This document shows, in pieces, positions 1-10,446 of a stretch of DNA of 64,000 nucleotides (positions are counted from its first letter, which is position 1; each line of letters starts with the position of its first letter). Below the pieces are notes generated by a model. The model had not been told where the DNA came from, searched no databases, and saw nothing but the letters and a program-made list of their open reading frames with translations. The DNA is taken from NCBI RefSeq assembly GCF_947251545.1, contig NZ_OX366362.1:1116001-1180000 (forward strand). Direction: 5' to 3'. A program made the position numbers and the translations under genes. Origin of the DNA: Wolbachia endosymbiont (group A) of Anomoia purmunda (lineage in GTDB: Bacteria > Pseudomonadota > Alphaproteobacteria > Rickettsiales > Anaplasmataceae).

Positions 1-1
1 A

Positions 2-727
2 ATAGAGGAAGAAAAATGGCAAAAAGCACAGGAATTGATAAGGAATCAACCATATAGAAAAGCAAAATATGAGGAAGCGCTGCTAAAGGGAATAATTAAG
101 TGCAAGAGCTGCAGTGTAAATATGACGCTAACATACTCAAAAAAAGAGAATAAAAGGTACCGATATTATATATGTAATAACCATTTAAGAGGAAAAAATT
201 GTGAATCGATAAATCGAACAGTAGTAGCAGGAGAAGTGGAAAAAGAAGTGATGAAGAGAGTAGAAGATTTATATGAAAAATGGGGAGAAGAGTGGAAAAA
301 TTTAAGTTTTGGAAAACAGAAAGAAGTAGTGAAAAAGTTAATAAAGGGAGTAATGGTAAAAGAAGATGGAATAGAGGTGAGTTCAGAGGATAAGGCAGAA
401 TTTATACCAATAAAAAAGAAAGGAAACAAATGCACAGTAGTAGAGCCAGAAGGTAAAACAAACAATGCGTTACTCAAAGCAGTGGTAAGAGCCCACCTGT
501 GGAAACGTCAACTAGAAGAAGGAAAATATAGAAGTGTGAAAGAGCTGAGCATTAAAATTAATATAGGTACAAGACGTATACAACAAATTTTAAGGTTAAA
601 TTATTTAGCACCAAAAATTAAAGAAGACATAGTAAATGGGAGGCAGCCAAGGAGTTTGAAGTTAGCTGACTTGAGGGAAATACCGGTGTTGTGGAGTGAG
701 CAGTTGAAGAAATTTTATGTGTATTAA
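2..727 (+). CDS. Large serine recombinase, C-terminal part (probable phage WO integrase)
   Basis: This reading frame is open to the left edge, so only the C-terminal portion is present and the catalytic serine domain lies outside the window. About 20 residues in is a zinc-ribbon-like motif, CKSC followed about 25 residues later by CNNHLRGKNC, typical of the recombinase zinc beta ribbon domain of large serine recombinases. It is followed by a charged helical segment resembling the coiled-coil region and a C-terminal stretch with a helix-turn-helix look (RSVKELSIKINIGTRRIQQIL). Phage WO integrases are large serine recombinases of this kind, and the nearby cif and tail genes fit a prophage end. 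The attachment site is not identifiable. Family assignment is firm; the integrase role is inferred. Confidence 0.8.
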   Translation: MEEEKWQKAQELIRNQPYRKAKYEEALLKGIIKCKSCSVNMTLTYSKKENKRYRYYICNNHLRGKNCESINRTVVAGEVEKEVMKRVEDLYEKWGEEWKNLSFGKQKEVVKKLIKGVMVKEDGIEVSSEDKAEFIPIKKKGNKCTVVEPEGKTNNALLKAVVRAHLWKRQLEEGKYRSVKELSIKINIGTRRIQQILRLNYLAPKIKEDIVNGRQPRSLKLADLREIPVLWSEQLKKFYVY

Positions 728-990
728 ATAAGACTGAATCTGACAAGTCAGTTACAATAACCTCTATTAATCACACGTATATTTATTACAATTTTAGACA
801 AAATTGTTAATATAGAAACTATACTAGACAACAACAGTCCAAATAGCATGTAACTATATATTTGCAGCATACATTCTTTTATTGAATGGCAATGGGGATC
901 ATAATAAACCATTTTGTGAATTTTTCATAATATCTAATTAAAAAAACTCTGGGGCAAAAATTAAAGTAACTAATCTCTACCCCGTAAACA
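728..990. other. Intergenic region, no gene seen
   Basis: AT-rich spacer between the recombinase and the convergent BON-domain gene. I see no ORF, tRNA or convincing terminator. A prophage attachment site could lie here, because WO recombinases usually sit at a prophage end, but no core sequence can be recognised without the partner site. Confidence 0.4.
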
Positions 991-1647
991 TTAGCGATGA
1001 GTAACCATATTATCTACTACACTAGTGACACCAGGGACAGCCCATGAAGCAGTTCTTGCTTCTTTACGTTCATCAAAATTTCTTATTTTACCTTTGAGAG
1101 TCACTTTACTACCATCAACCTCTACTTGAACATTATTTGCATCTATGCGCGCATTACGCTCAAACTCCTTAGTAATTTTATCTTTCACCTCTACTGCATC
1201 AACACTAGGTTTTACTTTTATATCATTGGTAAAATATGTCACTCCGTATAGATGTTGTACAGCTTTTCCTGCATATTCTTTCTGATAATAATACTCAACA
1301 TCACCAGTTAAAGTTAAATGTCCATTTTCCAAAGTTACTTTAATTTGTTGATGCGGGACAAACACACTCCACTTCAAAGTAGTAAGGGCAGCTTGGACTA
1401 TGTCATCATCATTTCTCTTGTAGTCTGGTGTAAGATCCACTTCTAACTCATTAGCTATACCTTTAATTTGTTTAAGTTTTTGTACTGCTTTTTCAGCTAA
1501 GCATTTTTCAGCATAGCTTTTGACTTTACCACCCAATATGACTACACTATTGTCCTTAATTGAAATAGTTATATTTGATTCATCAATACCTGGTTCAAAT
1601 CGTAATTTGTCCATAACGTTCGTATATAATTCACCAGTTGTTACCAT
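991..1647 (-). CDS. BON-domain protein with three BON repeats (OsmY-like)
   Basis: Three consecutive BON-type modules of about 65-70 residues are visible, each with the pattern of a short helix, an I.V.V...V.L.G.V strand motif and a helix ending in a conserved G-(V/I) (for example VTLENGHLTLTGDV and VEVDGSKVTLKGKI). BON domains are thought to bind phospholipid or ligands and are common in periplasmic stress proteins of the OsmY type, but no signal peptide is seen with the start used here. The frame continues upstream to 1725, but ATG at 1647 is preferred because a strong GGAGG lies six bases before it, giving 218 residues. It faces the recombinase and is probably a chromosomal or accessory gene rather than a phage structural gene. 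Its function in Wolbachia is unknown. Confidence 0.75.
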   Translation of the reverse strand: MVTTGELYTNVMDKLRFEPGIDESNITISIKDNSVVILGGKVKSYAEKCLAEKAVQKLKQIKGIANELEVDLTPDYKRNDDDIVQAALTTLKWSVFVPHQQIKVTLENGHLTLTGDVEYYYQKEYAGKAVQHLYGVTYFTNDIKVKPSVDAVEVKDKITKEFERNARIDANNVQVEVDGSKVTLKGKIRNFDERKEARTASWAVPGVTSVVDNMVTHR

Positions 1648-1866
1648 AGAGCCTCCAAATTTATGAAAAACCTCAGCTCCAAGCCTTAACGTAGGTAAGA
1701 AACAGGGCATCTTATAATATCTCAACTAAATGATTGTTTGTCAAGCAAATTTTTCGTAATAATTTAATTTATTTTTTGATGACATTACCAGCAAAAGTAG
1801 AGAAGACGTTTTTGTCATGAAAATGATGAATCAAATTTCTAAAACAAGTGATGAATGCCTTTGACC

Positions 1867-2040
1867 AACAGTAAGAGGTTGTCCATAAACCAAGAAATAG
1901 GTGGTATATTAAAGAAAGAATATTGAGGTAAGAGATGAGAAAAAATATCCAACAGATTTAAGTGAAAGGCCAAATAGAAAAACACTTCAGACCCCAACTT
2001 GGATTAGAGATAAAAAAAGAGGATAAATATCAATAGCTTA
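1867..2040 (+). pseudogene. Degraded 5' remnant of an IS5-type transposase
   Basis: The stretch starts with a TIR-like sequence (GAGGTTGTCCATAA). Then comes ATG and a reading that must switch frames to recover the start of an IS5-group transposase: MRKxYPTDLSER in mixed frames, then IEKHF. Stops and frameshifts interrupt it within about 30 codons and no DDE domain follows. I read it as a short leftover of an insertion sequence upstream of the ankyrin gene. The rest of 1726-2311 shows no gene. Confidence 0.45.
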
Positions 2041-2311
2041 TAATTTTAGTATGTGTGTATAGAAAAATTAATGGGCACCTAAATTTGAGTTCTAAAAACC
2101 ATCTATCAGTTCAGTAAAATTCAATAGTTTAGCCGCATGATGCATACGCTACTTTTAAATTTGATCAAATTTAACTAAAAAAGCAATGATTTTCAACAAC
2201 TTAGCTAAAATCTAATTCATAGTTGGGGTTAGAACAGTGTTACAGAAACTGACACTTGATTATATACTAAAGCATAATCACTCTAGATGCAAAAGTGGTT
2301 AGCTGCATAAT

Positions 2312-4270
2312 TTACCTAGGAATTTCTCCCCTAGAGTCAGAAACTCTTCTTGAATTTTCATCTATACGTTTTACCCATGAACCCTTCTGCTTATTGGATT
2401 CGCTTATTACTTCAGGACGCATTAATCTACCAGATCTAACAAAAACACCTTGGTTTATAGCTTCAATAACTGATAAACCTCCCAATAAGCAATTTTGTCC
2501 TATTTCTTCATTATAACTTTCTATCTCATCCAGTAGACCTTCATCACTCACTTCTACTTTTATCAAATTTTCATTTGCCTCATGAGGACATAATTCAACT
2601 TTTAATTCTCCCAAGCTAGTGTAAAAAGTTAATGCTATACTACTACCTTCTGTAAGATTTGTGTAATTCCTTATACCATCTTCAATTTTAATTTCTACTT
2701 CACTATTACCGATCTTTACTATATTTCTTCCACACTTTACATTTCCGTGGGTTAGTCCTAAATCCCTTGTTCCATCTGTAATCTGTGCAACATCTATTGT
2801 ACTGTCCTTTGAATATTCTAAGTAAAAAGCAGCGTTATCCATTTTTGCACAATTTAACTTGCCGTTGGTCGCATTTTTTGCGATTTTCAGGAATTCCTGG
2901 GTACAATTTAAATACTGTTCATGAGCTTTTATCATATTAGCTTTGTGATCTTTAAACCCTCTTTCTATTTTAGAAATAACGTCTAAACTGTCCCATGTAC
3001 TTATCCTTGCTCCTTTTGATATTAATGCACATACTATATTACTAGCAACTCCATAGTTTTCTTCTAGTTGATCAGTTCTTTCTAGTATGTAATCCATAAA
3101 ATACTGACCTTGATCTTTAGCATTTAATCTTACTCCAGACATGACAGCCTTATCAATAACCTTCTGTAATTCAACTATATTTGCGGTTTTCGATATTTCA
3201 CTTACAAACTTATTGAGCTGTCTCAGTTGATCCGGTAAATAAATATCCAATAAACATTGGTGTGGTACATAATTTTCCTCTTGCCAAGTTACCATCACTT
3301 CCAATGCAGCTGCCAATAGCAAATTTATCACTTCAGTATACATAGAATCTTTGAGTATTTCGAAATTATTTTCTTCATCCCTAATACTCAAAATCATCTT
3401 TAAATCTTCGTTGTTTTTATGTTCATTCAAAAACTTTTTTAGGTCCTCAACACCTTGAACGTTGTATTGGAAAGAACCATTCTCAAATTTAGATGTATCT
3501 ACAATCAGCTTGTTTAATTCTTCATAAAATTTCTTTTGCTCTGAAGTAAAGAAGCATTCTGCAATATCCAAAGTACCTTTATCAATTGCAATTTGTAGGG
3601 GAGTTTTTCCATTATTGTCCTTTATATTCAAATCAGCTCCATAGCTTACAAGAAGATCCACATATTCCTTTTCAACAGGATAAGTAGCAGCATAGTAATG
3701 TAGAGGTGTTTTTCCCTCATAACTTTGTATGTTTGGGTCAGCTCCTGCTTTTAAGAGATAATCCATTAAAGTACGACGATCAAATGAATTTAATTCTGGG
3801 ATTGTTGGAAGTATATGTAGCAGTGCTAACTCTGATGCCCCTACTTGAAGATTGAGAACAGTTTTTAGATCTGGATTGCCCTTATTTTGCTGTAAAAATT
3901 GTTGGAGTGTTGAAGTATCACGGCTATCAAAACTATTAATAATAGTAAACAACTTTTGAATTAACCTCTTCTGATTCGTTGTTAATTCTGATTGATACGC
4001 TTTAATCACCCATTCTTTTTGCAACAAGCTCCAATCACTTGTATCACCCATTAAGTTCATATCAATCCACAATAAACTGTGTTTGATGAGTTCATAGTAG
4101 TCATCCTTACTACTTATTGGTAATTGAGTTGTGTCTGATTCCTGTTCATCCATGCTTGACCACATTTGCCCAGTGCTTGGTTTCCATTTCGGCTCCTGCT
4201 CATTTATTTGACCACTTTGTCGATCGGTAGGTTCTATAAAATGTCCTACAAGCTCTTTAATCTCACCCAT
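2312..4270 (-). CDS. Ankyrin-repeat protein (phage WO accessory / eukaryotic association module)
   Basis: A 652-residue protein. The clearest ankyrin repeats lie at about residues 185-245, including LLKAGADPNIQSYEGKTPLH and LLVSYGADLNIKDNNGKTPL, with weaker repeats before and after. The N-terminal 90 residues and the C-terminal 150 residues carry no motif I recognise. There is no signal peptide or transmembrane helix. Ankyrin proteins next to cif genes are typical of the eukaryotic association module of phage WO and are suspected secreted effectors that bind host proteins. That role is inferred here. The gene reads the same way as the downstream-facing first cif pair but is separated from it by about 390 bp, so it may be transcribed on its own. 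Confidence 0.8.
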   Translation of the reverse strand: MGEIKELVGHFIEPTDRQSGQINEQEPKWKPSTGQMWSSMDEQESDTTQLPISSKDDYYELIKHSLLWIDMNLMGDTSDWSLLQKEWVIKAYQSELTTNQKRLIQKLFTIINSFDSRDTSTLQQFLQQNKGNPDLKTVLNLQVGASELALLHILPTIPELNSFDRRTLMDYLLKAGADPNIQSYEGKTPLHYYAATYPVEKEYVDLLVSYGADLNIKDNNGKTPLQIAIDKGTLDIAECFFTSEQKKFYEELNKLIVDTSKFENGSFQYNVQGVEDLKKFLNEHKNNEDLKMILSIRDEENNFEILKDSMYTEVINLLLAAALEVMVTWQEENYVPHQCLLDIYLPDQLRQLNKFVSEISKTANIVELQKVIDKAVMSGVRLNAKDQGQYFMDYILERTDQLEENYGVASNIVCALISKGARISTWDSLDVISKIERGFKDHKANMIKAHEQYLNCTQEFLKIAKNATNGKLNCAKMDNAAFYLEYSKDSTIDVAQITDGTRDLGLTHGNVKCGRNIVKIGNSEVEIKIEDGIRNYTNLTEGSSIALTFYTSLGELKVELCPHEANENLIKVEVSDEGLLDEIESYNEEIGQNCLLGGLSVIEAINQGVFVRSGRLMRPEVISESNKQKGSWVKRIDENSRRVSDSRGEIPR

Positions 4271-4657
4271 AATTAACCCTATGCTAGATAAATAAGTATA
4301 TTATGCACGATATATACTATAAGTCAAGCTGATTTGAACATAATATTTTTTGCAATGTTTTAGTTTCTGTAGTAAGTTCAGACGTTTACATAAACTTTCT
4401 TTTAACCTAATAAAGAAGCCTGATAGGATAATAAACTTGCAACCTTGATTTAGAGTGCTAAGCAGCCAACATACCAGAATTTATAGTCTCTTTCCTTCCA
4501 TACCAACTTCAACTTGACGCTTCTATAAACTTCGCCAACCACTATTCAATAAAGCTGATCAGGTTAGAAAATGAAGCAACCAATATAACACTTTCAACCA
4601 GTTTTAACTATAAACCTGCTATCTATGACAGACAATTAAACTCTCAATAATCCCATT
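4271..4657. other. Intergenic region between ankyrin gene and cifB
   Basis: AT-rich, no ORF of note and no clear hairpin terminator. It should hold the promoter of the ankyrin gene and the 3' end of the cif transcript. Confidence 0.35.
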
Positions 4658-6921
4658 TTATCTATAAGGAAAGTCGTCGACAGTGTCAATTCCTAAGTTA
4701 TCTTTTATGCGTAGAACATTACTAACTGATATAAGGGTATTTGAGGCATTTTGTGCTGGTGCTGGCGCTTGATCATTAAATATGGCATACGAGAAAACCA
4801 TTTTATTTCCATCAGTAATGCGATCAAATCCTCTACTCTGCAGATAACCCTCCACCTGCTCATCTGCTTTTTCTTTTCTATTTTGTATGTCTGCTTCAGT
4901 GGCAGCAAACTTTAGCTCTGTTCCAATTGGATGAGTACCTCCCCTCCTTCCTATAGCTCGTGACAATACTAAGTCTAACTTTCCTCCTCCTCCAACCTGA
5001 AATTCACTAACTACCCTAGCAGGATTATCGCAAGTGTAAAATAATCCATGCAATGCAGCATGAAACCCAGCTTCTCTAGCATTATCTCTGTTCACTACCC
5101 ATGCTAACGATTGGAGTCCTGCATTATTTGGATGGGGTGGATTTAGCACGTTGGAAATTGCTTGGTAAAACCGTTCATGACTGTCTGGATCTTCATTTTC
5201 CCAGCCAGTATTCATCATTACATTTGCAGCGCGATGCACATTACTAACGCCACCTATTCGTAAAAGCTCACCTTGAAAAGGCTGATTACCTCTATCAAGC
5301 AGGTAGTCAGCAGGCGAGTCAAATGTTTCTACATTAACAGTTAAACCAAGGTTATCATTTACTCCTCTTGTCCTTCTATTTATAGTCAAATTACACACCA
5401 CCTCATCTACCATAGCATTCGGCCAACGCGATAGATCCAATCCATTGTCCGGAAAAAGTTGATTAGCCAATACGTGGCGAACATGAAATACGATCACCTC
5501 CTCCTTCTGGTCTCTACCTCGTGATACATGCAAAACCATAGTCAAAGCACGATCTCCAATATTTACTTGTGTATTGTGTCCTTGCTCATCTAACATTTTT
5601 GCATTACCGTCATAGTGAAACAAGCGCTTATCTACTACTGCACGATTTCCTTCTATTGGCACAGTTCCTTTTGCAAATGCAATACTTGCGAAAGCAAATC
5701 CACTTGTATAGAGAAATATTCTTCTATCTCTAGCGTTAATACCACCCCTATTCCTAATACCTGGTACAGCAGGTACACCAAAGGCTGGATGAAGTAGATA
5801 ATCCCTAACATTTTCTCCAATCTCCTCATCCTCTACAGGTTCAAATAATCTTTCCATTAAAGAAGAACCTTTTGCTAAAAAAGCCCTCACACCAAGCTGT
5901 AAACGTCCTTGGTTACCAAAATCGAAATTCACTCCAGCGCAGACAGCTCTTGGTGATAATGTTGGAATAGACATGGATGAAACGGGACATCCATTAACAT
6001 AATTTCCAGCCTGCTCTAATGCACGGCCAGCATTCCTATCTGCTCTTCTGCCTGCTTTAAATTCAGTTACACAGGGAACAGAATTAATTAACCTCCGTGT
6101 ACCACGTACAATAGAAGTAATATCTACATATCCACCACCTACAAACAGCTCAAGGTAAATATTGGCTGCATTGCGATATCTAAAATGCATCAAAATACCA
6201 GACACAAAACCATGATAGTCAGACTCTCTACCATAGAAGTCCAATGCCTGATTATATCTATCGTAGACACTAATAATATGCTGAAACACTTCCTCAGTAG
6301 TGTCGTGTACATCATCTGCATCATCACTTTCTAACTGATTCATCAAATCCGGTAAATAATTATTTTGCAGTCCAGGTGTTCTGGTAATTTCCAGAAAGCT
6401 ATGCCTAGGAATGAGATAGGATGCATGGTTTCCAGTAAATGCTTCTCTTTCGGGAAACAGCCTACACCTTATTGCTTCCTCTTCTTCATCTTCCCCTAGA
6501 TTATCTGCCCATACGAATGTTTTATACTCTTGCCAGTTTAACTCCCCATGTAGCATATCTTCTACCTGCTGTCTCTCTACCTCACTAAATCTTGAGCCGT
6601 AACTGTTTTCTCTATCAGAAATAGTAAAGCATCTTACAATTCTGCGCCCTTGTCTATCTCTTTTATTATTTAGAACAGCAACCTTGAGATTTCCTCTTCC
6701 AGAGCCATTTGGGTCATTATCAAAACGGAAAAAATCCTTTCGTTATTGTCTACAGTACCGGAATCAAACGCAGTGGCAAACATGGCAAAAAAGAATGCAG
6801 GAAAGAAACGATCCTTACCAACCGAATGCAAAAAAGATGGACATGAATCTAGAAAATACTCAAACTTTTCTATAAACCTATCGCATTCTCCATCCATCAA
6901 ATTTCTAAGTACTCCATGCAT
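4658..6921 (-). pseudogene. cifB: cifB, nuclease type, interrupted by one frameshift
   Basis: ATG at 6921 follows an AGGAG ribosome site and starts only nine bases after the cifA stop. The first frame runs about 64 codons (SFLHSVGKDRFFPAFFFAMF and on to DNNERIF) and then goes out of register at a run of six A/T pairs (6729-6734). Adding one base there opens a single 754-codon frame joined to the long downstream frame, whose first Met is at 6556. Numbered from that Met, two PD-(D/E)XK nuclease domains are visible: D145 with TEFK (E165, K167), and D528 with TELK (E547, K549). Both catalytic sets look intact. There is no Ulp1-like protease domain, so it is the nuclease (CinB-like) kind of CifB rather than type I. 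CifB proteins cause the incompatibility modification and are secreted effectors. The frameshift could be real decay, slippage-tolerated, or an assembly error. Confidence 0.85.
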
Positions 6922-6930
6922 AAAATACTC

Positions 6931-8286
6931 CTACTTACTACGAACAGGTAAACCACTAACACCAGGGGCCTCTAATAAGGAATATGGGTTACCAGCTCCA
7001 CCAACATCACCTCTTCCACTAGGCAAGGTCTTATCTAATTCAGCAAACAACTTTTCTGCTAATTTACCATAGTCTGTATTTTTTCTCATACCTTCCCTAC
7101 CAACCATTTTTAGGTTATCAACAACAGATTTTTTAAAATACATAAAACTTTCAACTGCACAAAACTCTTTGGCAAATTGTAGTACCTTTAACACCTCTTC
7201 CTTTTTTGTACAACCAAGTTGCCAATCGACAATCAATCCCGCAAGCGCACGCTTGATCGGAACCCTTCCATTAGAAAAAAATACCGCAGCTTTTTCCTCA
7301 CGCCCCTCATGATTATTGAAATTACCACACTTTATAAGGTTCATTATAGCCTCCCTAGCTTGAAGAGTTAACTCAGAATTTTCGAGCATCATGTCCGAAA
7401 GTGAGGAAAGAAGAAGAGTATAACTCCTAGGTGAAAGTATCTTATCCTCCAGTATTTTATCTTTAAACATTGGAAGTATAGCTTGCATCGCATCAAAAAA
7501 ACCTTGATGTATCAACGCGCTAAAAAGAGAGTATACTACTTTATCTTTTTTCGACAGCTCAGAATCTTTAAATAGCTTATTTTTTGCTTGATCACTCATT
7601 TTACTAAGACAAAAGTCTAAAGTAACAGCGCCATTATGGTCGCATTGAACAGAGGATAATATAGTAACTGCATCAGTAATTTCTCTTTCTCTTTCATTTA
7701 GAAGACTATAAAAATATTCTACTCCTTCGCTCCACTTAAGTGCTATAGCTTTCTTGAATCCTTCTGTTGCACTGACATGCCTCTTAAATTCTCCAGATTT
7801 TTTATCAACCCAAAAGCTAAATACAGGGTCTTGACTCTTCATATAACCCAACAATTCACTCTTTACATATTTGTTGTTGCTAGTTGCAGGCTTACCATCA
7901 TCATCTATCTCTTCAGAAGAGAAGCTACTTTTGTAAGATTCAAACTGCTCCTGAAAGAGCAAAGGAATTTTATCTATCACGCAGTATCGACATGCCATAT
8001 CATATCTAGGAAGAGGGTTCTTTATTTCGCCTATTTTTTCTTCAGTAAACCTCTGTCCTAAGATTGTATTGTTCAATCTTGTACCTGACCAACAACTTTC
8101 ATCGCGAAATATGTTATATAAGAATTGTAGCTTATCATCTTTAAGATATTCTACCTGCCTAATGTAAGTTTTTACCCATCTTTCAATAGCTGAACGCCTT
8201 TCAGCCATGACCTTGGAATCTGTATGTTGAATAACACTCTTTAACTTATTAAGCACTGTAACATGACGCTCCATTTTTTTTGGCAT
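6931..8286 (-). CDS. cifA: CifA, cytoplasmic incompatibility / rescue factor (partner of the nuclease-type cifB)
   Basis: 451 residues. The N-terminal region shows the CifA family pattern: a basic helical start, FLYNIFRDESCWSGTRLNN, LGQRFTEEKIGEI, then YDMACRYC and LLF. CifA binds its cognate CifB, contributes to incompatibility in males and rescues it in females. The family is known from Wolbachia and relatives and has no settled enzymatic activity. ATG at 8286 has a run of G (GGGGG) a few bases upstream as ribosome site. It is followed after nine bases by cifB, so the two are almost certainly cotranscribed. The frame is intact, so rescue capacity could remain even if cifB is broken. Which of types II-IV it belongs to cannot be settled by eye. 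Confidence 0.88.
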   Translation of the reverse strand: MPKKMERHVTVLNKLKSVIQHTDSKVMAERRSAIERWVKTYIRQVEYLKDDKLQFLYNIFRDESCWSGTRLNNTILGQRFTEEKIGEIKNPLPRYDMACRYCVIDKIPLLFQEQFESYKSSFSSEEIDDDGKPATSNNKYVKSELLGYMKSQDPVFSFWVDKKSGEFKRHVSATEGFKKAIALKWSEGVEYFYSLLNEREREITDAVTILSSVQCDHNGAVTLDFCLSKMSDQAKNKLFKDSELSKKDKVVYSLFSALIHQGFFDAMQAILPMFKDKILEDKILSPRSYTLLLSSLSDMMLENSELTLQAREAIMNLIKCGNFNNHEGREEKAAVFFSNGRVPIKRALAGLIVDWQLGCTKKEEVLKVLQFAKEFCAVESFMYFKKSVVDNLKMVGREGMRKNTDYGKLAEKLFAELDKTLPSGRGDVGGAGNPYSLLEAPGVSGLPVRSK

Positions 8287-9019
8287 TGTACCCCCTATAC
8301 AAAAATATTCAAAGTATTATGCAAAAGTTAGAATTAAATAGCAACACTAAAATTATCAAGGACAAAAGAACTTTATGAAGAACATTTTCTATATTGAACA
8401 GATACAAAAATTCTATTGGAATTTACAGGAAATATCATACACGTAAGTGTCATAAAAATTTTAAATGTTTACTTTCTTCAAAAAGAGAAAAATAGATCGC
8501 ATATTTGTGAGAACAAGCCATGTAAAAATAGGGTTGTAAAAATAAAAGTATAAAGTTTTTGCAGCAAAGTTAGGCAAATCAGTTCGTACGTGGGCTTAGC
8601 GAAAGTGAGCCAATATAGCTGATTTTAGCGTATAATATAGTTACCATATAAAAAAGTTCGTATGGTACACATGGTAGACCATGCCATCCCAAGAAAAACA
8701 CTTCTCACCGCCCTTGGTTTTGAGTGGTAGAAATGGTTATATTATTTAATTCATTAGCAATATATAATATTAAATTAATAGTAATTCATTTGACAATAAG
8801 TATTAAGATAAACTTATAAAAAACAGAATTTAAAATAAACAAAACGTCATGTATCTCTCATATTAAGAGGCTTTTGTTGAGAGTTATTCAAGTCTAAAAA
8901 AAATTTTCAAATTGAGGATTGACAAAACCTAAAAACGTGATATCTTGCTTGAAATGGCATCAAGTTACTATAGTGTATGTTAGACGTAACAGTTTCCATT
9001 TTTTTCCATTCATAAAGAG
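8287..9019. other. Divergent intergenic region between two cif modules
   Basis: About 730 bp without a gene, holding the 5' regions of both cif operons, which point away from each other. Around 8650-8740 there are short inverted repeats (for example CATGGTAGACCATG) and a less AT-rich patch that is unlike the rest. A good rightward promoter is listed separately. Leftward, TTGCTA and CATAAT 17 bases apart on the minus strand are a weak promoter candidate for the nuclease-type pair. I see no recombination site or leftover gene. Confidence 0.45.
8919..8946 (+). promoter_or_regulatory. Sigma-70 promoter for the second cif module
   Basis: TTGACA at 8919-8924, a 16-base spacer and TATCTT at 8941-8946. 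Transcription would start near 8953, leaving a leader of about 70 bases before the cifA start. It is the best -35/-10 pair in this intergenic region. The promoter is inferred from sequence only. Confidence 0.55.
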
Positions 9020-9025
9020 GTGATC

Positions 9026-10273
9026 ATGCTACGTTCAGATATTCCAAAAGTTTTATTGTCGTCTATTAAAGAGGATGATCCTTATAGAGCATCTAAGCTT
9101 TTTCAAATTGAACGCTGGTGCTATGCAAATTGGCATCTGCACCAAAAAAGTGGCAAAAAAGGACGTAATTTTCTTGCACAGGTATTGTCTAGTGAGGATT
9201 GTTGGAAAAAAGTAGACAATTTACATGGAGTTAAGCTTGATAGGCAAGTCGTAGGCAAAAAGTTAATTGCGCCAGATTCAGGTAATCTCTTTGATAAGTA
9301 TGCCATTGCCTGTCGTTGCTGTCTAGAAGAAGATATTATTGCTTTGTTTGAGGAAAGAAAAGAGGAATTATCAGCTCAAGGTAAGAGTAGTCTATTGGAG
9401 TATGAGCACTTAGTTAGGTGTTGCGGATCTGGTCTTTTAGCGCAGTTTTGGTCACATTTTGTTAGTGGTTACATCTCTAAACTAAATTTAGATGGCTGTC
9501 ATCCATATGAGTACGGGCTTAAATGTGCTGTGAGTCTTAAGCAAGAGCAGGCAGTGGAATTCTTCTGGAATAAAATAAAATCATTACCTGAAAGTGAGAT
9601 GAGCGAACAGAAAAAGGATGAAATCTTGATGAAGACAGCAGTATATGTAGCAGGGAACCGTTGTAATAGTTATCCTGAAATATTCGAGTTTTGTTTTAGT
9701 CAAATAAGTCCTGATAAATATCCAGAACTTCTAAAAAGAGACTTAGCTGAAAATGGTTATTATGGTAGTCTAAACACGCTACAGGGTGCACTTCGCTTTG
9801 ATCAATTTCAAGCATTGTTTGACTATTTGAAACCAAGTAATGTTTCAGAAGATAAATATCTTGTCTGGCTACACTATATAAAAACAGAAAACAGCTCATA
9901 TTATGCTGGTGAAGGTGCAAAGCTTTTTATGCATATGTGGAGAAAGGAGGGATTTGATAGCCATCGTACTTATGTGCTGAAGGAAGAAGTTTGTAATAGA
10001 TCTTGCTTTCTTGTTACAAGTTTATTAGTACCTTGGGTAAATCAAAATTACATGGAACCGGTATGGGCAATATTAGATAAGGCTAATTCTGATCAAATTA
10101 AAGAATTTATGGATTCTAGGCAAGCGGAGTATATACGATCTGTGTTAGAGCAAAGAGATATTGATTCATTAAATAAATTTTTATCATACGGTAAGTCTAC
10201 AGCTGAAGGGTTTACTAGCTTAACTGAGGTTAAATTAAGCAAAGCATGTGAGCAATTAGGGTTGGGCAATTAA
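9026..10273 (+). CDS. cifA: CifA of the second (type V-like) cif module
   Basis: 415 residues from ATG 9026, chosen over GTG 9020 because AGAGGTGATC, a near-perfect anti-SD match, lies directly before the ATG. It shares the CifA pattern with the leftward copy: an IERW helix, SSEDCWKKV, VGKKL, YAIACRCC and IALF. Identity to the other copy is low by eye, so the two belong to different cif types. The partner is the very large cifB beginning 190 bp downstream. Expected role: cognate rescue factor and partner of that CifB. The type V assignment rests on the partner's domain content. No transmembrane segment or signal peptide is seen. Confidence 0.82.
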   Translation: MLRSDIPKVLLSSIKEDDPYRASKLFQIERWCYANWHLHQKSGKKGRNFLAQVLSSEDCWKKVDNLHGVKLDRQVVGKKLIAPDSGNLFDKYAIACRCCLEEDIIALFEERKEELSAQGKSSLLEYEHLVRCCGSGLLAQFWSHFVSGYISKLNLDGCHPYEYGLKCAVSLKQEQAVEFFWNKIKSLPESEMSEQKKDEILMKTAVYVAGNRCNSYPEIFEFCFSQISPDKYPELLKRDLAENGYYGSLNTLQGALRFDQFQALFDYLKPSNVSEDKYLVWLHYIKTENSSYYAGEGAKLFMHMWRKEGFDSHRTYVLKEEVCNRSCFLVTSLLVPWVNQNYMEPVWAILDKANSDQIKEFMDSRQAEYIRSVLEQRDIDSLNKFLSYGKSTAEGFTSLTEVKLSKACEQLGLGN

Positions 10274-10417
10274 GGTATTATAAGGCAATTCTATAAAACA
10301 GGTGATGGTTTCTCTTGTTACTACTTTAGCTTCTGTCAAAAAGGCGTTGCATTATAATACAAATGTTATATATCCAAGTTAGTATGCGGGTAAAAATAGC
10401 TTGTATTGTTGATATCT

Positions 10418-10446
10418 CTGATAATAAATAGTGGGTTTGGTATAAT
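10418..10446 (+). promoter_or_regulatory. Possible internal promoter upstream of the large cifB
   Basis: CTGATA at 10418-10423, a 17-base spacer and a consensus TATAAT at 10441-10446, placing a start near 10453 just before the cifB ATG at 10464. The -35 is weak and the leader would be very short, so this is a tentative call. If used, cifB could be transcribed separately from cifA. Confidence 0.35.

Noticed and set aside
4705..4908. 67-codon overlapping frame inside the nuclease-type cifB
   Set aside because: It reads the cifB DNA in another register on the same strand, without a ribosome site or family pattern.
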